From the NCBI GenBank assembly GCA_045531905.1, contig JAZSEY010000003.1, positions 62,001 through 126,000 of the forward strand: a stretch of 64,000 bases of DNA, read 5' to 3'. Every line of letters starts with the position of its first letter. Position 1 is the first letter of the stretch. Made by a program: the position numbers and the translations under genes. This stretch comes from RGIG6919 sp045531905 (GTDB lineage Bacteria; Bacillota; Clostridia; Lachnospirales; Lachnospiraceae). The notes below the pieces were generated by a model. That model did no database searches, was not told the DNA's origin, and worked only from the letters and a program-made list of their open reading frames with translations. Positions 46,129-56,032 of the stretch are shown piece by piece.

Positions 46129-46881
46129 ATGATTGACGCAAATGCACTGTGCAAAGTGATGCAAAGCCATAATTTTACAACCAAATCTTTATCTGATTTT
46201 TCAGATGTCCCTGAAGACACTATCAAAAACCTTCGGTATGGAAGAGCAAGGGACCCCAAAATCAGTACATTAATTAAATTGGCGGATGCCTTAGAATGCA
46301 CAATTGATGAATTAGTTGGTCGCGATTTGTTTCAAAATAAGGACAATCTGTTTTTGGAACGATATAAATCACTGCCAAAACCTTCCCAACAATTTGTATC
46401 ATCTATTCTCAATTTAGAATATCATCTCACAAAGACATACAGCGATGCGTCTCCATTCAAAAGGGAGGTTGTTGTTTTTATCCCTGTCGGAAACATAGAG
46501 GACGGCATGATTTACAGCAGTTCTAATTTTACCCATGTGGACGTCCGAGATTACACCCAGCTTTTTTGTGACATTCCTATTTCCTGTGGTATATATATCA
46601 GCAATAATACCTATGCACCGGTGTACCATGCCGGAGACATTCTCTTACTTTCCAGTACGCCACCCCACTCTGGGGATATCATCACAATTTTACACAAACC
46701 AACTCAACGATTATATATACGCAAATACTATGCCGGAAATATCATTGCGCTGGAACCGATTAATCAATATGGCACTACTATATATATTGACAACAATAAT
46801 GAAAGCGAGATTGATAACTGGCATATACTGGGCAATGTGCTTACCCGCATGCGCGAAATCAACCTCGCTTTTGAAAAGTAA
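46129..46881 (+). CDS. HTH regulator with S24-like C-terminal domain
   Basis: Regulator of about 250 residues. The N-terminus is a Cro/C1-type helix-turn-helix (LSDFSDVPEDTIKNLRYGRARDPKISTLIKLADAL). The C-terminal half follows the LexA/C1 S24 plan: NNTYAPVYHAGDILLLSS, HSGDIITILHKPTQRLYIRKYY and LGNVLTRMRE. In the usual SMxP motif the serine position appears to be threonine (TYAP), so self-cleavage is uncertain. No ribosome site is visible for the ATG at 46129 or the GTG at 46111; it may be leaderless. No phage genes are nearby. It is divergent from the Spo0A-like pair. Confidence 0.75.
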   Translation: MIDANALCKVMQSHNFTTKSLSDFSDVPEDTIKNLRYGRARDPKISTLIKLADALECTIDELVGRDLFQNKDNLFLERYKSLPKPSQQFVSSILNLEYHLTKTYSDASPFKREVVVFIPVGNIEDGMIYSSSNFTHVDVRDYTQLFCDIPISCGIYISNNTYAPVYHAGDILLLSSTPPHSGDIITILHKPTQRLYIRKYYAGNIIALEPINQYGTTIYIDNNNESEIDNWHILGNVLTRMREINLAFEK

Positions 46882-47610
46882 TTATTCTCTATTCACTGTT
46901 ATCGTATAAACCTGGCTGTTTCCAGCAGGCGCAGTCACCGTAATGGTAATGGTGTTTTCTCCGTGCATCAATGCATAAGGCTTATCCACTGTCACCACTG
47001 CATTTTCTTCTTCCGGCACACTGCTAAATATCAACGTATCACAATCGGCATCTACATTTACATAATAGGAAAAGATATCCTTCGAAAACGCTTTATCCAT
47101 TGTGCCATTTGCCACCAACAGCTCTTTTAAATATGCATTTTCTGAAAGCTGATGATTTTCTGACACTACCGTTATATTTGTATTGCTATGCATTTCAATC
47201 GGTTGCAATTCAGCGTAATCTGTTACATAAGTCTCACCAAATGCAAACTTGGCATCTCCCACTGCAATAGCACGAAATTCCAATGCATATGTCTTTTCTT
47301 TCGTTTCCACATTATATAAATCCGATAGATTTAAAACACCCTCAGAACCGGTCATTTTTCCGTCTACATTTCCCACAAATTCCACTACTGTGGCATCATA
47401 TGTGATAATAGCTTCCACTGCTGCAATGGCAATGTCACTTTTTAGGTCTACATTTACCTGAAAGGTATCTCCAACCTTTGTTTCTGCAGGAGATTTTAAC
47501 GACAAGGCACCTTCTCTTGCAACTACCTCTGTGGAATAACCACTAATGATTACGATTGCAGCCACCAGCAAGAAAATGCTAAAGCCTGCGATTGTTATCC
47601 ACTTTTTCAT
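46882..47610 (-). CDS. Membrane-anchored cohesin-type and cadherin-like-domain protein
   Basis: Protein of 242 residues anchored by one N-terminal helix (about 5-25). Residues about 35-150 resemble a cohesin-like beta-sandwich (AETKVGDTFQVNVDLKSD, AIITYDATVVEFVG). The last 85 residues are a cadherin-like beta-sandwich module (AYLKELLVANGTMDKAFSKD, PAGNSQVYTITVNRE). Binding partners are unknown. Two adjacent ATGs exist; the second fits AGGAGG better. It lies 19 bases after the SH3/glucosaminidase gene, whose C-terminus has the same type of module, so the two probably work at the cell surface together. Confidence 0.75.
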   Translation of the reverse strand: MKKWITIAGFSIFLLVAAIVIISGYSTEVVAREGALSLKSPAETKVGDTFQVNVDLKSDIAIAAVEAIITYDATVVEFVGNVDGKMTGSEGVLNLSDLYNVETKEKTYALEFRAIAVGDAKFAFGETYVTDYAELQPIEMHSNTNITVVSENHQLSENAYLKELLVANGTMDKAFSKDIFSYYVNVDADCDTLIFSSVPEEENAVVTVDKPYALMHGENTITITVTAPAGNSQVYTITVNRE

Positions 47611-47628
47611 CATTTTCCTCCTATCTAA

Positions 47629-49980
47629 CTATGCAATCTTAATCTGATATGTATACTTCTCGCCGTTTCCAGCTTTACACACAACCTTGATGGTGGTGGT
47701 TTCGCCTGGAACCAAATCCACTGTTACACTGCCACCACTACTTACCGCAGTACCATTAATGGTAACCGTAGCATGCTTACTAATTGTCTTTGCGCTAATG
47801 GTAACACTGGTTGCACCCTTTGCTACACATGTATATTTTTTCGTCTTATAACCAAATGTCTCGCTAAGTGCTCTCTCTTCACCTGTTGCAGCATCCTTAA
47901 CCGTAATACTCTTTAAATAATAATTCGGATTGCCCGCTGCTTCTGGCAATGCACAGGCAGTTTCCGGCATGCCATCATAATATGGAATGTAGAACACCAT
48001 GGCGTCCTGGTCAATGCCGCAACTTGCATAAGCTCTTTTGGCGATACTGGCCTCCACAGAAGCACCTTGTACATTGGTATAATACTGATGATTATATAAT
48101 CCGTCAGTATAATTTACTACATTAAACTTCTTGAAATACGAAGTGTTCTGTCCCATATTAATATATTTCTCAGCAATATAACTTGCACCACCAATGATGG
48201 ATTTGGCAGGAGTTGTCCAAGGTCTGTTATAAGTAGTCAAACCAGAAGAACCACCGCTGGCCCATTCTAATCCATGCTTGATTGCCTCACCGGTAGAACT
48301 GTCATAAGCACCAATGTTATAAAAATTATAAATGCCTTCATAACCCGGATAGGTGCCGGACACTGAACCACTTCCTGTACTGCCAACCTCCAGCAGTGCA
48401 GAACGGGAAAGGAAATACGGACTGGCACCAGCCTGCTTACCGGCAGTCATAAATGTACTGTTATACTTTCCTGTCACTGTCTCACCAGTTAACTTATCCA
48501 CTACACTAAAAGAACCATTCATAAAGGAATCCTTTAATATGGCTGTAACAACCTTCTTTTTCTGATTAGAATCATAGGATAATGCCTCAAACTGATAAAT
48601 GCCACTTTCCGTCAGAAAATTTCTTGGGTCCAAATAGTGGGCAATGACCGCCTCTGCTGCACAATACCAGTTGGAACCATCCTTCACCTTGTAGGTGTCA
48701 GTAGCCCAATCATAAGCCCCTTCCTGCGTGGACAAATAGGAAAATGGTGCTAATGTACTGCCACCCTTTGGATAGTTACTTTGGATTACATTTTTGCCGA
48801 CCACATTCTGTGCCGCTACAACATCTTTCCAAACCAAAGCGGTATCCACTGCCACAAACTTCCAATTTGGATGCACTTCATGCAGTGCAGTTAAACCTGC
48901 ATGATAACTTTCCGGAAAATTTAAAATGTCAGCATAAAATGCATCTGCACTTGGCTCATCCTTCATGGTGATTACCGTAGATGGTACATATGCAATCTTG
49001 TCAAAATATGCACATCTATACCAAGTCACTTCACCCAACTGCACAAACCCATCTAATACTAATTCCATTCCCTTCTTGGCCGTCGCAACGGTCTTTCCAA
49101 GGGCATTTGGACAATCCTTTAACTTGTATTTTTTGTTCAGCGTAGCAACACCCATTTTGGTATAATCTGTAATTTCAAATCCTTCTACCTTAGACTTCTT
49201 CACATACCCGGTAACCTTCTTATCATTTATCATGGTCTGCACCTTATACCAGGTCGTCTTTTTCACTTTCACTTCGCCACGAACATAAAGCTCTGTTCCC
49301 GGCTGCAAGGTATTCAGTTTCTGATCCTTAGTATTGGCAGTTTTATAAATACCTGTTTTAGTTTTGACCTTCGCCGCCTCTGCCTTTGTATTACTAGCAG
49401 TCGTAGTAGTCAGCGTCACATAATTGGTAACTACATAACCCTTTTTTGTCTTTCCGTTTACCTTTACCGAAACATAATACCAGTTATATTTGCCTTTTTT
49501 TGCCTTGCTCATTGCAGTAAGAGATGTTCCCTTTTTTAGCGTAGCAATCTTTTTGCTGGAAGTACTCATAGCACTTCTAAGGGTAACATTGGTATTGGTC
49601 TTTCCTGTGTTCTGAGCGAACATATTATATTTTTTTGCATACTTTGTACGGATATAACCCTTATAGGTCTTTTTTCCGACCTTAGCAGTAATGCGATACC
49701 ATTTCGCCCCTGCTACAGTCAATTCTCCCTTAATCAAAATCTCTTGATTCTTATTCAGTTTGATAACCTGTTCTGTGCTAGTACTGGCCTCCTTATAAAC
49801 AGTGGCCTGCTTTTTGATTTTTGCGCTCAGATTCATAACAGATTCTGTCGTTGTTGCCTCTGCCGCCGGTGGCTCTACCTCCGTTGCCTGAACTGGCACA
49901 CTCACAAATGCACAAGTCAACAGTGCAATAATCAGAACAAGGCTATAAATTCTCTTCAAACATTGCATTTTCAAATTCAT
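47629..49980 (-). CDS. Secreted multi-SH3 glucosaminidase-type wall protein
   Basis: Exported protein of about 783 residues. A signal peptide (RIYSLVLIIALLTCAFVSVPVQA) is followed by at least four SH3-like wall-binding repeats, such as ATVYKEASTSTEQVIKLNKNQ, TLRSAMSTSSKKIATLKKG and TKTGIYKTANTKDQKLNTL. The region at about 365-680 resembles a LytD-type N-acetylglucosaminidase, including LDPRNFLTESGIYQFEAL, YEGIYNFYNIGAYDS and ASYIAEKYI. A C-terminal cadherin-like module follows. It likely trims peptidoglycan. The frame opens 13 codons earlier; AAAGGAG lies just before the ATG at 49980. Confidence 0.83.
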   Translation of the reverse strand: MNLKMQCLKRIYSLVLIIALLTCAFVSVPVQATEVEPPAAEATTTESVMNLSAKIKKQATVYKEASTSTEQVIKLNKNQEILIKGELTVAGAKWYRITAKVGKKTYKGYIRTKYAKKYNMFAQNTGKTNTNVTLRSAMSTSSKKIATLKKGTSLTAMSKAKKGKYNWYYVSVKVNGKTKKGYVVTNYVTLTTTTASNTKAEAAKVKTKTGIYKTANTKDQKLNTLQPGTELYVRGEVKVKKTTWYKVQTMINDKKVTGYVKKSKVEGFEITDYTKMGVATLNKKYKLKDCPNALGKTVATAKKGMELVLDGFVQLGEVTWYRCAYFDKIAYVPSTVITMKDEPSADAFYADILNFPESYHAGLTALHEVHPNWKFVAVDTALVWKDVVAAQNVVGKNVIQSNYPKGGSTLAPFSYLSTQEGAYDWATDTYKVKDGSNWYCAAEAVIAHYLDPRNFLTESGIYQFEALSYDSNQKKKVVTAILKDSFMNGSFSVVDKLTGETVTGKYNSTFMTAGKQAGASPYFLSRSALLEVGSTGSGSVSGTYPGYEGIYNFYNIGAYDSSTGEAIKHGLEWASGGSSGLTTYNRPWTTPAKSIIGGASYIAEKYINMGQNTSYFKKFNVVNYTDGLYNHQYYTNVQGASVEASIAKRAYASCGIDQDAMVFYIPYYDGMPETACALPEAAGNPNYYLKSITVKDAATGEERALSETFGYKTKKYTCVAKGATSVTISAKTISKHATVTINGTAVSSGGSVTVDLVPGETTTIKVVCKAGNGEKYTYQIKIA

Positions 49981-49993
49981 CTTCTCCTTTGTA

Positions 49994-51031
49994 TCAATCC
50001 GCAAATGGAATCTTCTCATAGACCGACTTATCTACATCTTTTTCATAGTTCCAATTTTTGTCAATCTTCTTTGCCCAATCAGCATAAATGCTTTGGAAGT
50101 ATTCTTTCTTCTTTAACTCGAGTGCTTCTTCTTTGGCTTTTCCCGTGGCTTCCTCATCCGTTAGCGCCACCACTCCAATAATATGGTATCCGTACTCCGT
50201 TTCAACTACCTGTGAACATGCTCCATTTTCCATACCATAAATGGTTTCCGTCAAATCCTCACCATATTCTGTAATTAACTCTGCCTTTGACAGGGTACGA
50301 AGACCGCCGTGCTTTAAATTGTATCTGGAAGCCAATGTATCATAATCCACAGGATTCTCCGTATCATAAAGTGCATTTAATGCCTCACTTGCATTGGTCA
50401 ACTGCTGTTTCTTTTCATCCTCTGACATTGGCAATACATTGCCCGCCGCATCCTCTGTAAAACATGCAAAGTATAAATCATAAATAGTAGTTCTTCTTAC
50501 GCTCTCATCTGACACCTCGATATTGCCATCTGCCAGCACCTTTTCATAAACCTTACTGGCAAGCATGTTTTCCTTAAACACCTTTTCAGCAGTTTCCTTG
50601 GCAATGCCCATTTGTCGAATTTGCTCATCGGTCAGATTGTTATAAAAGGTTTCTGCCTGTGTGACTGCTTCTGCCGTTTCTTCCTCTGTCAGTTTCACGC
50701 CATAAGCCTCGGCTTTCCCCGCCAAGGTCTTAGTCAAACGGATATTCTCAATAATATCCTTTCTTGTGATTTCCTCCATGGTCTTGATGGACTCATCCTC
50801 ATCCTTTGTCTCGATGGTCCACACCTGTGCGCCATACTTCTGCTCATAACCTTCAATGACAGTCTCTGCATAAATCCACACTTCATCTAAAAACACCTTT
50901 TCACTACCAAAGGAAAATACTTTCTGTGTGCTTGTCTCTGCCTGTTTCTCCTTACATCCGGTTAAACCACAAAGCAACAATACAATTAACATCAATATAT
51001 ATCGTTTTTTTGCATTTATCATATTATGCAT
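49994..51031 (-). CDS. PrsA-like foldase lipoprotein (SurA/PpiC family)
   Basis: Lipoprotein of 345 residues with lipobox LTGC and lipidated C26. The N-terminal helical part (about 50-165) resembles SurA_N. The parvulin domain (about 190-300) has LASRYNLKHGGLRTLSKAELI, SQVVETEYGYHIIGVV and similar signatures. It would assist folding of exported proteins such as those encoded just downstream. It starts 18 bases after mfd, a common arrangement of mfd with prsA-like genes in Firmicutes. Confidence 0.87.
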   Translation of the reverse strand: MHNMINAKKRYILMLIVLLLCGLTGCKEKQAETSTQKVFSFGSEKVFLDEVWIYAETVIEGYEQKYGAQVWTIETKDEDESIKTMEEITRKDIIENIRLTKTLAGKAEAYGVKLTEEETAEAVTQAETFYNNLTDEQIRQMGIAKETAEKVFKENMLASKVYEKVLADGNIEVSDESVRRTTIYDLYFACFTEDAAGNVLPMSEDEKKQQLTNASEALNALYDTENPVDYDTLASRYNLKHGGLRTLSKAELITEYGEDLTETIYGMENGACSQVVETEYGYHIIGVVALTDEEATGKAKEEALELKKKEYFQSIYADWAKKIDKNWNYEKDVDKSVYEKIPFAD

Positions 51032-51048
51032 AATTACCCCTACCCTTA

Positions 51049-54000
51049 TTACTCTTCTTCTGTTTTATGCGTCTCTAACATGTCTAGTATATCACGGATA
51101 ACATCTTGAATAAATGGAAGATATTGCTTTTTTTGCATATTTTCCAGAGAAACCACAAATACCGGCACCGGCTGTTGCTCCAAATGCATTCTGCCCTGAT
51201 ATTTCGTAAACAATTCTGGAATACGTGCCACATCGATTGGCGCCTGCGGAAACATAGTTAGTCTCAGATTTTCCTGTCTAATTGTCACATCCGTCACATA
51301 TGCCCTGTGAGCCTGCGCCTTAATCAATGCCACATCCAGCAGATTAGATGTTTCCCGTGGCAAATCACCAAAGCGGTCCATCAGCTCATCCACCATTTCC
51401 TCGTGGTCTTCTATGGTTTCGATATTTGCAATACGCTTATACAATCCCAACTTCACAAATTCGTTTTTCACATAGGTTGCTGGAATCATAGCATCAAATG
51501 GCACATCTAACGTTGTCTCAAAAATTTGCTCTTCCACATGAATGCCCTTTTGTCGCATAACCTCATCATTTAGCATCTTGCAGTACAAATCATATCCCAC
51601 TGCTGCCATATGTCCCGACTGGTCATGTCCCAACAAATTACCTGCACCACGAATCTCCAAATCTCGCATGGCAATCTTGATACCGGAACCCAAATCCGTA
51701 AATTCACGAATAGCCGAAAGACGTTTCTCTGCCACTTCTGTAATCTGCTTATCCCGTTTATACATCAAAAATGCGTAAGCATTTCGGTTAGAACGTCCGA
51801 TACGTCCTCGAAGCTGGTAAAGCTGACTTAATCCAAATTTATCCGCATCATGAATAATCATGGTATTGACATTGGAAATGTCTAAGCCCGTCTCAATAAT
51901 AGTGGTAGATACCAATACATCTATCTCCTTATTGATAAATCGGTACATAATATTTTCCAATTCCCGCTCCTTCATTTGACCGTGGGCAAACTCAATACGG
52001 GCGTCCGGTAATAACTCCTGAAGCTTCATGGTAATCACATCGATAGACGACACCCGGTTATATACATAATACACCTGGCCATCTCTTGCCAATTCTCTGT
52101 GAATGGCTTCCTTAATCAGCTCTTCATTATATTCCAAGACATAGGTCTGAATGGCACGTCTATCCATTGGTGGTTCTTCCAGCAAAGACATATCCCGGAT
52201 ACCAATCAAGCTCATATGCAGTGTTCTCGGAATCGGTGTTGCCGTCAAGGTCAACACGTCCACATCCTTCTTTAACTGCTTAATCTTTTCCTTATGAGTC
52301 ACACCAAAACGCTGCTCCTCATCGATAATCAGAAGTCCTAAATTCTTGTACGCCACATCCTTAGACAGCAACCTGTGAGTACCGATAACAATGTCCACTT
52401 CTCCCTTTGCTAACGCTCTCAAGGTTTCATGCTGTTCTTTTGTGGTACAAAATCTGGAAAGCATACGCACCTTTACCGGAAAATCCTTCATGCGTTCCAT
52501 GAAGGAATTGTAATGCTGCTGTGCCAAAATCGTAGTCGGCACCAGATACGCTACCTGCTTGCTATCAAGCACCGCTTTAAATGCTGCACGAATAGCAATC
52601 TCTGTCTTACCATATCCCACATCGCCACAGATTAATCTATCCATAATCTTGCGACTTTCCATATCCTTCTTTGTTTCTTCGATGGCATGCATCTGATCTT
52701 CTGTCTCTTCATAAGGGAACAGCTCTTCAAACTCTTTTTGCCATACTGTATCCTCACTGAAGGCATAGCCTTCTGTCTCCTGTCGAATGGCATAAAGCTC
52801 TACTAATTCCTTTGCAACCTGCTCAATCTGTTCCTTTACCTTGCCCTTGGTTCTCGCCCACTCTGTTCCACCAAGCTTATTTAACTTTGGCGGTTTATCT
52901 GACGCAGACGCATACTTTTGGATACTCTCTAAATTAGAGCACAGCACATAAAGCTTTGAGCCACCTTGATACTCAATGCTGATATAATCCTTATCTATCT
53001 CATCTACAGTGATGGTTTCGATACCTTTATAAATACCCAAACCGTACTGCTCATGCACAACGTAATCCCCTACTGACAAATCCGCAAAATTATGAATTTG
53101 CTCGCCGGAGTATTTTTTCCGCTTATACTTTCTACGATTGCCGGTATTTTGTGGCATAATATCATTTTCACTAATGACAACTAACTGGGCTTCTTCCAAC
53201 ACAAAGCCTTCCTGTAAATGCCCTACCGTCACCATGATTTCTCTCGGTGCCAAAATACGCTTCTTATCCTCAGAGAAAAATGCCAACAACTCTTCCCTCT
53301 GGAAACTCTCCGCCAATCGCTTTCCTCTAGTCGTCGACGGTGATATTACCAGGATACGATATCCATCTTTTCTCCATCTGTGCATATCCTTTAACAAAGA
53401 CTGCACCTGCCCCTGATACGAAGGCATACCCTTCATCAAAAATGTATAGCTTCCCTTTGGGCTAAATCTAGATTTCTTCGTCTCCAACAAAGAAAAATCC
53501 ACTACCGGAATCTGCCCAAACATTTTTTCATAAAGCTGTTCCACCGTAAACAATACATTTTGCTGGGTTGGCAAAATATACCCGCCCTGCAAACGGCTTT
53601 CCATACTAATCTGAAATTCATTTCTGCAAGCCACTGCCTGCTGATAAACTCTATCTTCTTCATCCAAAAATACAATTCCATTTTCACCAAAATAATCTAA
53701 AAATGAAACGGTCTCATCATAAAAGAATTCTACAAAACTATCGATGCCAAGTGCACCGTGAAACTCTGTCAACTCTTCCTTAATTCTGGCAACCTCACGA
53801 TTGATTCTGCCATAGGCCTCTGTCTGAAAACTGTCCTTTAACTGCTTTGCAAATGCCTTATGTTCTTTTGAAATTGCTTTCAAGCCTTTTTCTATGCGGT
53901 CAGTGGAAAGCACTAACTCACTGGCCGGATATAAAACCAGTTCATCTACATTTTCAATAGAACGCTGACTCTCCACATCGAAGCTACGAATCGAATCCAC

Positions 54001-54591
54001 ATCATCGCCAAAAAACTCAACACGATAAGGGCACTCTTCTGTCAGAGGGTATATATCAAAAATACCTCCTCGAACAGCAAACTGCCCTGCACTCTCTACC
54101 CAATCTCTTTTCTCATACCCAAGCTCTACTAACTTTTTCTTCAGCTTAGACATCTCGATGCTGGTATCCATATCAATCACAAAACGATTGCTTTTAATTT
54201 CCTTTAGGGTTGGCAGCTTATCCAACAAGGCATCCACTGTCAACACTACTGTTACCGGTTTATTCTCCATTAACAGTTTCAAAATCTCCAATCGTTTTCT
54301 GACAATCGTATTACTGTGCACATCTGCACTGTAAAACAATGCATCCTTAGCAGGATACAAATATACCTGCTTATCAAAGAATCGATAGTTTTCATATATT
54401 CTTTTTGCCTGATCTTCATGGTACGTGACAATCAGTCGTCTTTGATAACGTCTGCCTATGGCATCTGCCATCATACATCGACCTAAGTCATTGACACCAC
54501 TTACCGACAAGGGCACTTCACCCGCCATCAACTGTTTTTCCAACTGTTGAAACTGCTTAGTTGCCATCACCGGCGCTCTCAAAGCTTCCAT
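51049..54591 (-). CDS. mfd: Transcription-repair coupling factor
   Basis: DNA translocase of 1180 residues that removes RNA polymerase stalled at lesions and recruits UvrA. Domains: N-terminal UvrB-like modules (VSGVNDLGRCMMADAIG, FAVRGGIFDIYPL), an RNA-polymerase-interacting region (GDYVVHEQYGLGIYKGI), and a RecG-like helicase core with GDVGYGKTEIAIRAAF, DEEQ box IIDEEQRFGV, TATPIPRTL and QLRGRIGRSNR. A C-terminal TRCF domain closes it. Length and motifs are those of a complete Mfd. It lies between pth and a PrsA-like gene. Confidence 0.96.
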   Translation of the reverse strand: MEALRAPVMATKQFQQLEKQLMAGEVPLSVSGVNDLGRCMMADAIGRRYQRRLIVTYHEDQAKRIYENYRFFDKQVYLYPAKDALFYSADVHSNTIVRKRLEILKLLMENKPVTVVLTVDALLDKLPTLKEIKSNRFVIDMDTSIEMSKLKKKLVELGYEKRDWVESAGQFAVRGGIFDIYPLTEECPYRVEFFGDDVDSIRSFDVESQRSIENVDELVLYPASELVLSTDRIEKGLKAISKEHKAFAKQLKDSFQTEAYGRINREVARIKEELTEFHGALGIDSFVEFFYDETVSFLDYFGENGIVFLDEEDRVYQQAVACRNEFQISMESRLQGGYILPTQQNVLFTVEQLYEKMFGQIPVVDFSLLETKKSRFSPKGSYTFLMKGMPSYQGQVQSLLKDMHRWRKDGYRILVISPSTTRGKRLAESFQREELLAFFSEDKKRILAPREIMVTVGHLQEGFVLEEAQLVVISENDIMPQNTGNRRKYKRKKYSGEQIHNFADLSVGDYVVHEQYGLGIYKGIETITVDEIDKDYISIEYQGGSKLYVLCSNLESIQKYASASDKPPKLNKLGGTEWARTKGKVKEQIEQVAKELVELYAIRQETEGYAFSEDTVWQKEFEELFPYEETEDQMHAIEETKKDMESRKIMDRLICGDVGYGKTEIAIRAAFKAVLDSKQVAYLVPTTILAQQHYNSFMERMKDFPVKVRMLSRFCTTKEQHETLRALAKGEVDIVIGTHRLLSKDVAYKNLGLLIIDEEQRFGVTHKEKIKQLKKDVDVLTLTATPIPRTLHMSLIGIRDMSLLEEPPMDRRAIQTYVLEYNEELIKEAIHRELARDGQVYYVYNRVSSIDVITMKLQELLPDARIEFAHGQMKERELENIMYRFINKEIDVLVSTTIIETGLDISNVNTMIIHDADKFGLSQLYQLRGRIGRSNRNAYAFLMYKRDKQITEVAEKRLSAIREFTDLGSGIKIAMRDLEIRGAGNLLGHDQSGHMAAVGYDLYCKMLNDEVMRQKGIHVEEQIFETTLDVPFDAMIPATYVKNEFVKLGLYKRIANIETIEDHEEMVDELMDRFGDLPRETSNLLDVALIKAQAHRAYVTDVTIRQENLRLTMFPQAPIDVARIPELFTKYQGRMHLEQQPVPVFVVSLENMQKKQYLPFIQDVIRDILDMLETHKTEEE

Positions 54592-54635
54592 ATTTTATTC
54601 TCACTTTCTTTCTTCATGGAATAAAAGCTGGTTTA

Positions 54636-55199
54636 TTATTTTCCATTAAAGGCATTCATGGCTGCATCCACATCCTCACGGATAATGGTTGCCACCGCAT
54701 TACAGGCAGCATGACAGCCAGAACGGATATCATCTAATTCTTCCTTGCCAAACTTTGACAATACATAATCCGCTAGGTCCATATGCTTTGGCTTTTCACC
54801 AACACCGACACGCACTCGAGGAAATCCTTCCGTTCCCAAATGCTTAATAATGTTCTTCATGCCGTTATGTCCACCGGCACTTCCCTTCTTGCGAATGCGA
54901 AGCTTACCCACATCTAAATTAATATCATCATAAATCACAATGACATCCTCGGCATCCACCTTGTAATAATCTGTCAGCTCACGAACACTCTCACCACTAA
55001 GATTCATATAGGTTTGTGGCATAGCCAAAATCACTTTTTGCCCTTCAATGATGCCCTTACCGAAAATCGCCTTATGCTTCTTTCCATCCATATCAATATG
55101 ATATTGTTCAGCTAACTCATTTATCACTGCAAATCCAACATTATGTCTTGTCCCTGCATACTGCAAAGTTGGATTGCCAAGTCCCACAATTATCTTCAT
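54636..55199 (-). CDS. pth: Peptidyl-tRNA hydrolase
   Basis: Enzyme of 187 residues that recycles peptidyl-tRNA. It has the family start IIVGLGNPTLQYAGTRHNVGF with catalytic His at about 20, MNLSGESVRELTDYY, IYDDINLDVGKLRIRKKGSAGGHNGMKNI and FPRVRVGVG. GAGGA lies before the ATG at 55199. It precedes mfd by 44 bases, a widely conserved order in Firmicutes. Confidence 0.96.
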   Translation of the reverse strand: MKIIVGLGNPTLQYAGTRHNVGFAVINELAEQYHIDMDGKKHKAIFGKGIIEGQKVILAMPQTYMNLSGESVRELTDYYKVDAEDVIVIYDDINLDVGKLRIRKKGSAGGHNGMKNIIKHLGTEGFPRVRVGVGEKPKHMDLADYVLSKFGKEELDDIRSGCHAACNAVATIIREDVDAAMNAFNGK

Positions 55200-55240
55200 A
55201 CTAAATTCCTCTTATCTCACTTCGCCCCAAAGCACAGAAC

Positions 55241-55981
55241 TTATCTGCTACGCAAAATATCCTCTGCTTCCTCTAGCTGTGCCTTTGTATTTACACCACG
55301 GATATCATCCAAGTTCTCTGTCACCACTGCATTCACAGTCTTGCCAACCTTTTCCTGAATCAACTGTAATGTATCCGTTAAGTAATATTCACCCTGGGCA
55401 TTGTTGTTATTCAACATATCTAAACTCTCACTTAACGCAGCTGCCTGGAACACATACATACCGGAATTAATCTCCTTCACTGCCTGCTCCTCAAGTGTAG
55501 CATCCTTCTGCTCAACAATCTTTTTAAATGTGCCATCAGCGTTACGAATAATTCTTCCATATCCGGTCGAATCTGCAAGCACTGCAGAAAGCACAGTTGC
55601 ACCATTTCCCTCTCTTCTATGGGTATCAACCAAAAGTTTCAAAGTCTCACTTTGAATCAATGGTGTATCACCACAAAGCACCAGCACATCGCCTTCATCA
55701 CCAATAAAATCTTTGGCACACTTCACCGCATGTCCTGTTCCCAACTGCTCTGTCTGCTCTGCATACGCCATAACACCGTCGCCATAAACTGCATTCACTT
55801 TATCTTTTACAAGCTCTGCTTGATGTCCAACCACCAAACAGATATCATTTGCTCCCGCATCCTTCGCAGCATCAATCACACAAGAAACCATCATCTTACC
55901 CAAAGCCTCATGCACCACCTTTGGTAAATCAGACTCCATACGAGTTCCTTTGCCCGCTGCCAAAATCACTGTCTTTAACAT
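55241..55981 (-). CDS. GlmU-type uridylyltransferase, single domain
   Basis: Nucleotidyltransferase of 246 residues equal to the N-terminal half of GlmU. The motifs LAAGKGTRMESDLPK, VVGHQAELVKD, YAEQTEQLGTGHAV, LCGDTPLI and INSGMYVF are present, and the domain ends at NTKAQLEEAEDIL. The left-handed beta-helix acetyltransferase half is absent and the next gene is pth. It should make UDP-GlcNAc from GlcNAc-1-phosphate, leaving acetylation to another enzyme. AAGGAGG decides the ATG at 55981, 12 codons inside the longer frame. Element C lies upstream. Confidence 0.85.
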   Translation of the reverse strand: MLKTVILAAGKGTRMESDLPKVVHEALGKMMVSCVIDAAKDAGANDICLVVGHQAELVKDKVNAVYGDGVMAYAEQTEQLGTGHAVKCAKDFIGDEGDVLVLCGDTPLIQSETLKLLVDTHRREGNGATVLSAVLADSTGYGRIIRNADGTFKKIVEQKDATLEEQAVKEINSGMYVFQAAALSESLDMLNNNNAQGEYYLTDTLQLIQEKVGKTVNAVVTENLDDIRGVNTKAQLEEAEDILRSR

Positions 55982-56032
55982 ATTTAAATCCTCCTTGGAC
56001 ATAATTGTCTGCCCCATATTGTATCAAAAAAA

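Noticed and set aside
46129..46881. Evidence of a prophage from the C1/LexA-like regulator
   Set aside because: No integrase, structural or replication phage genes lie on either side.
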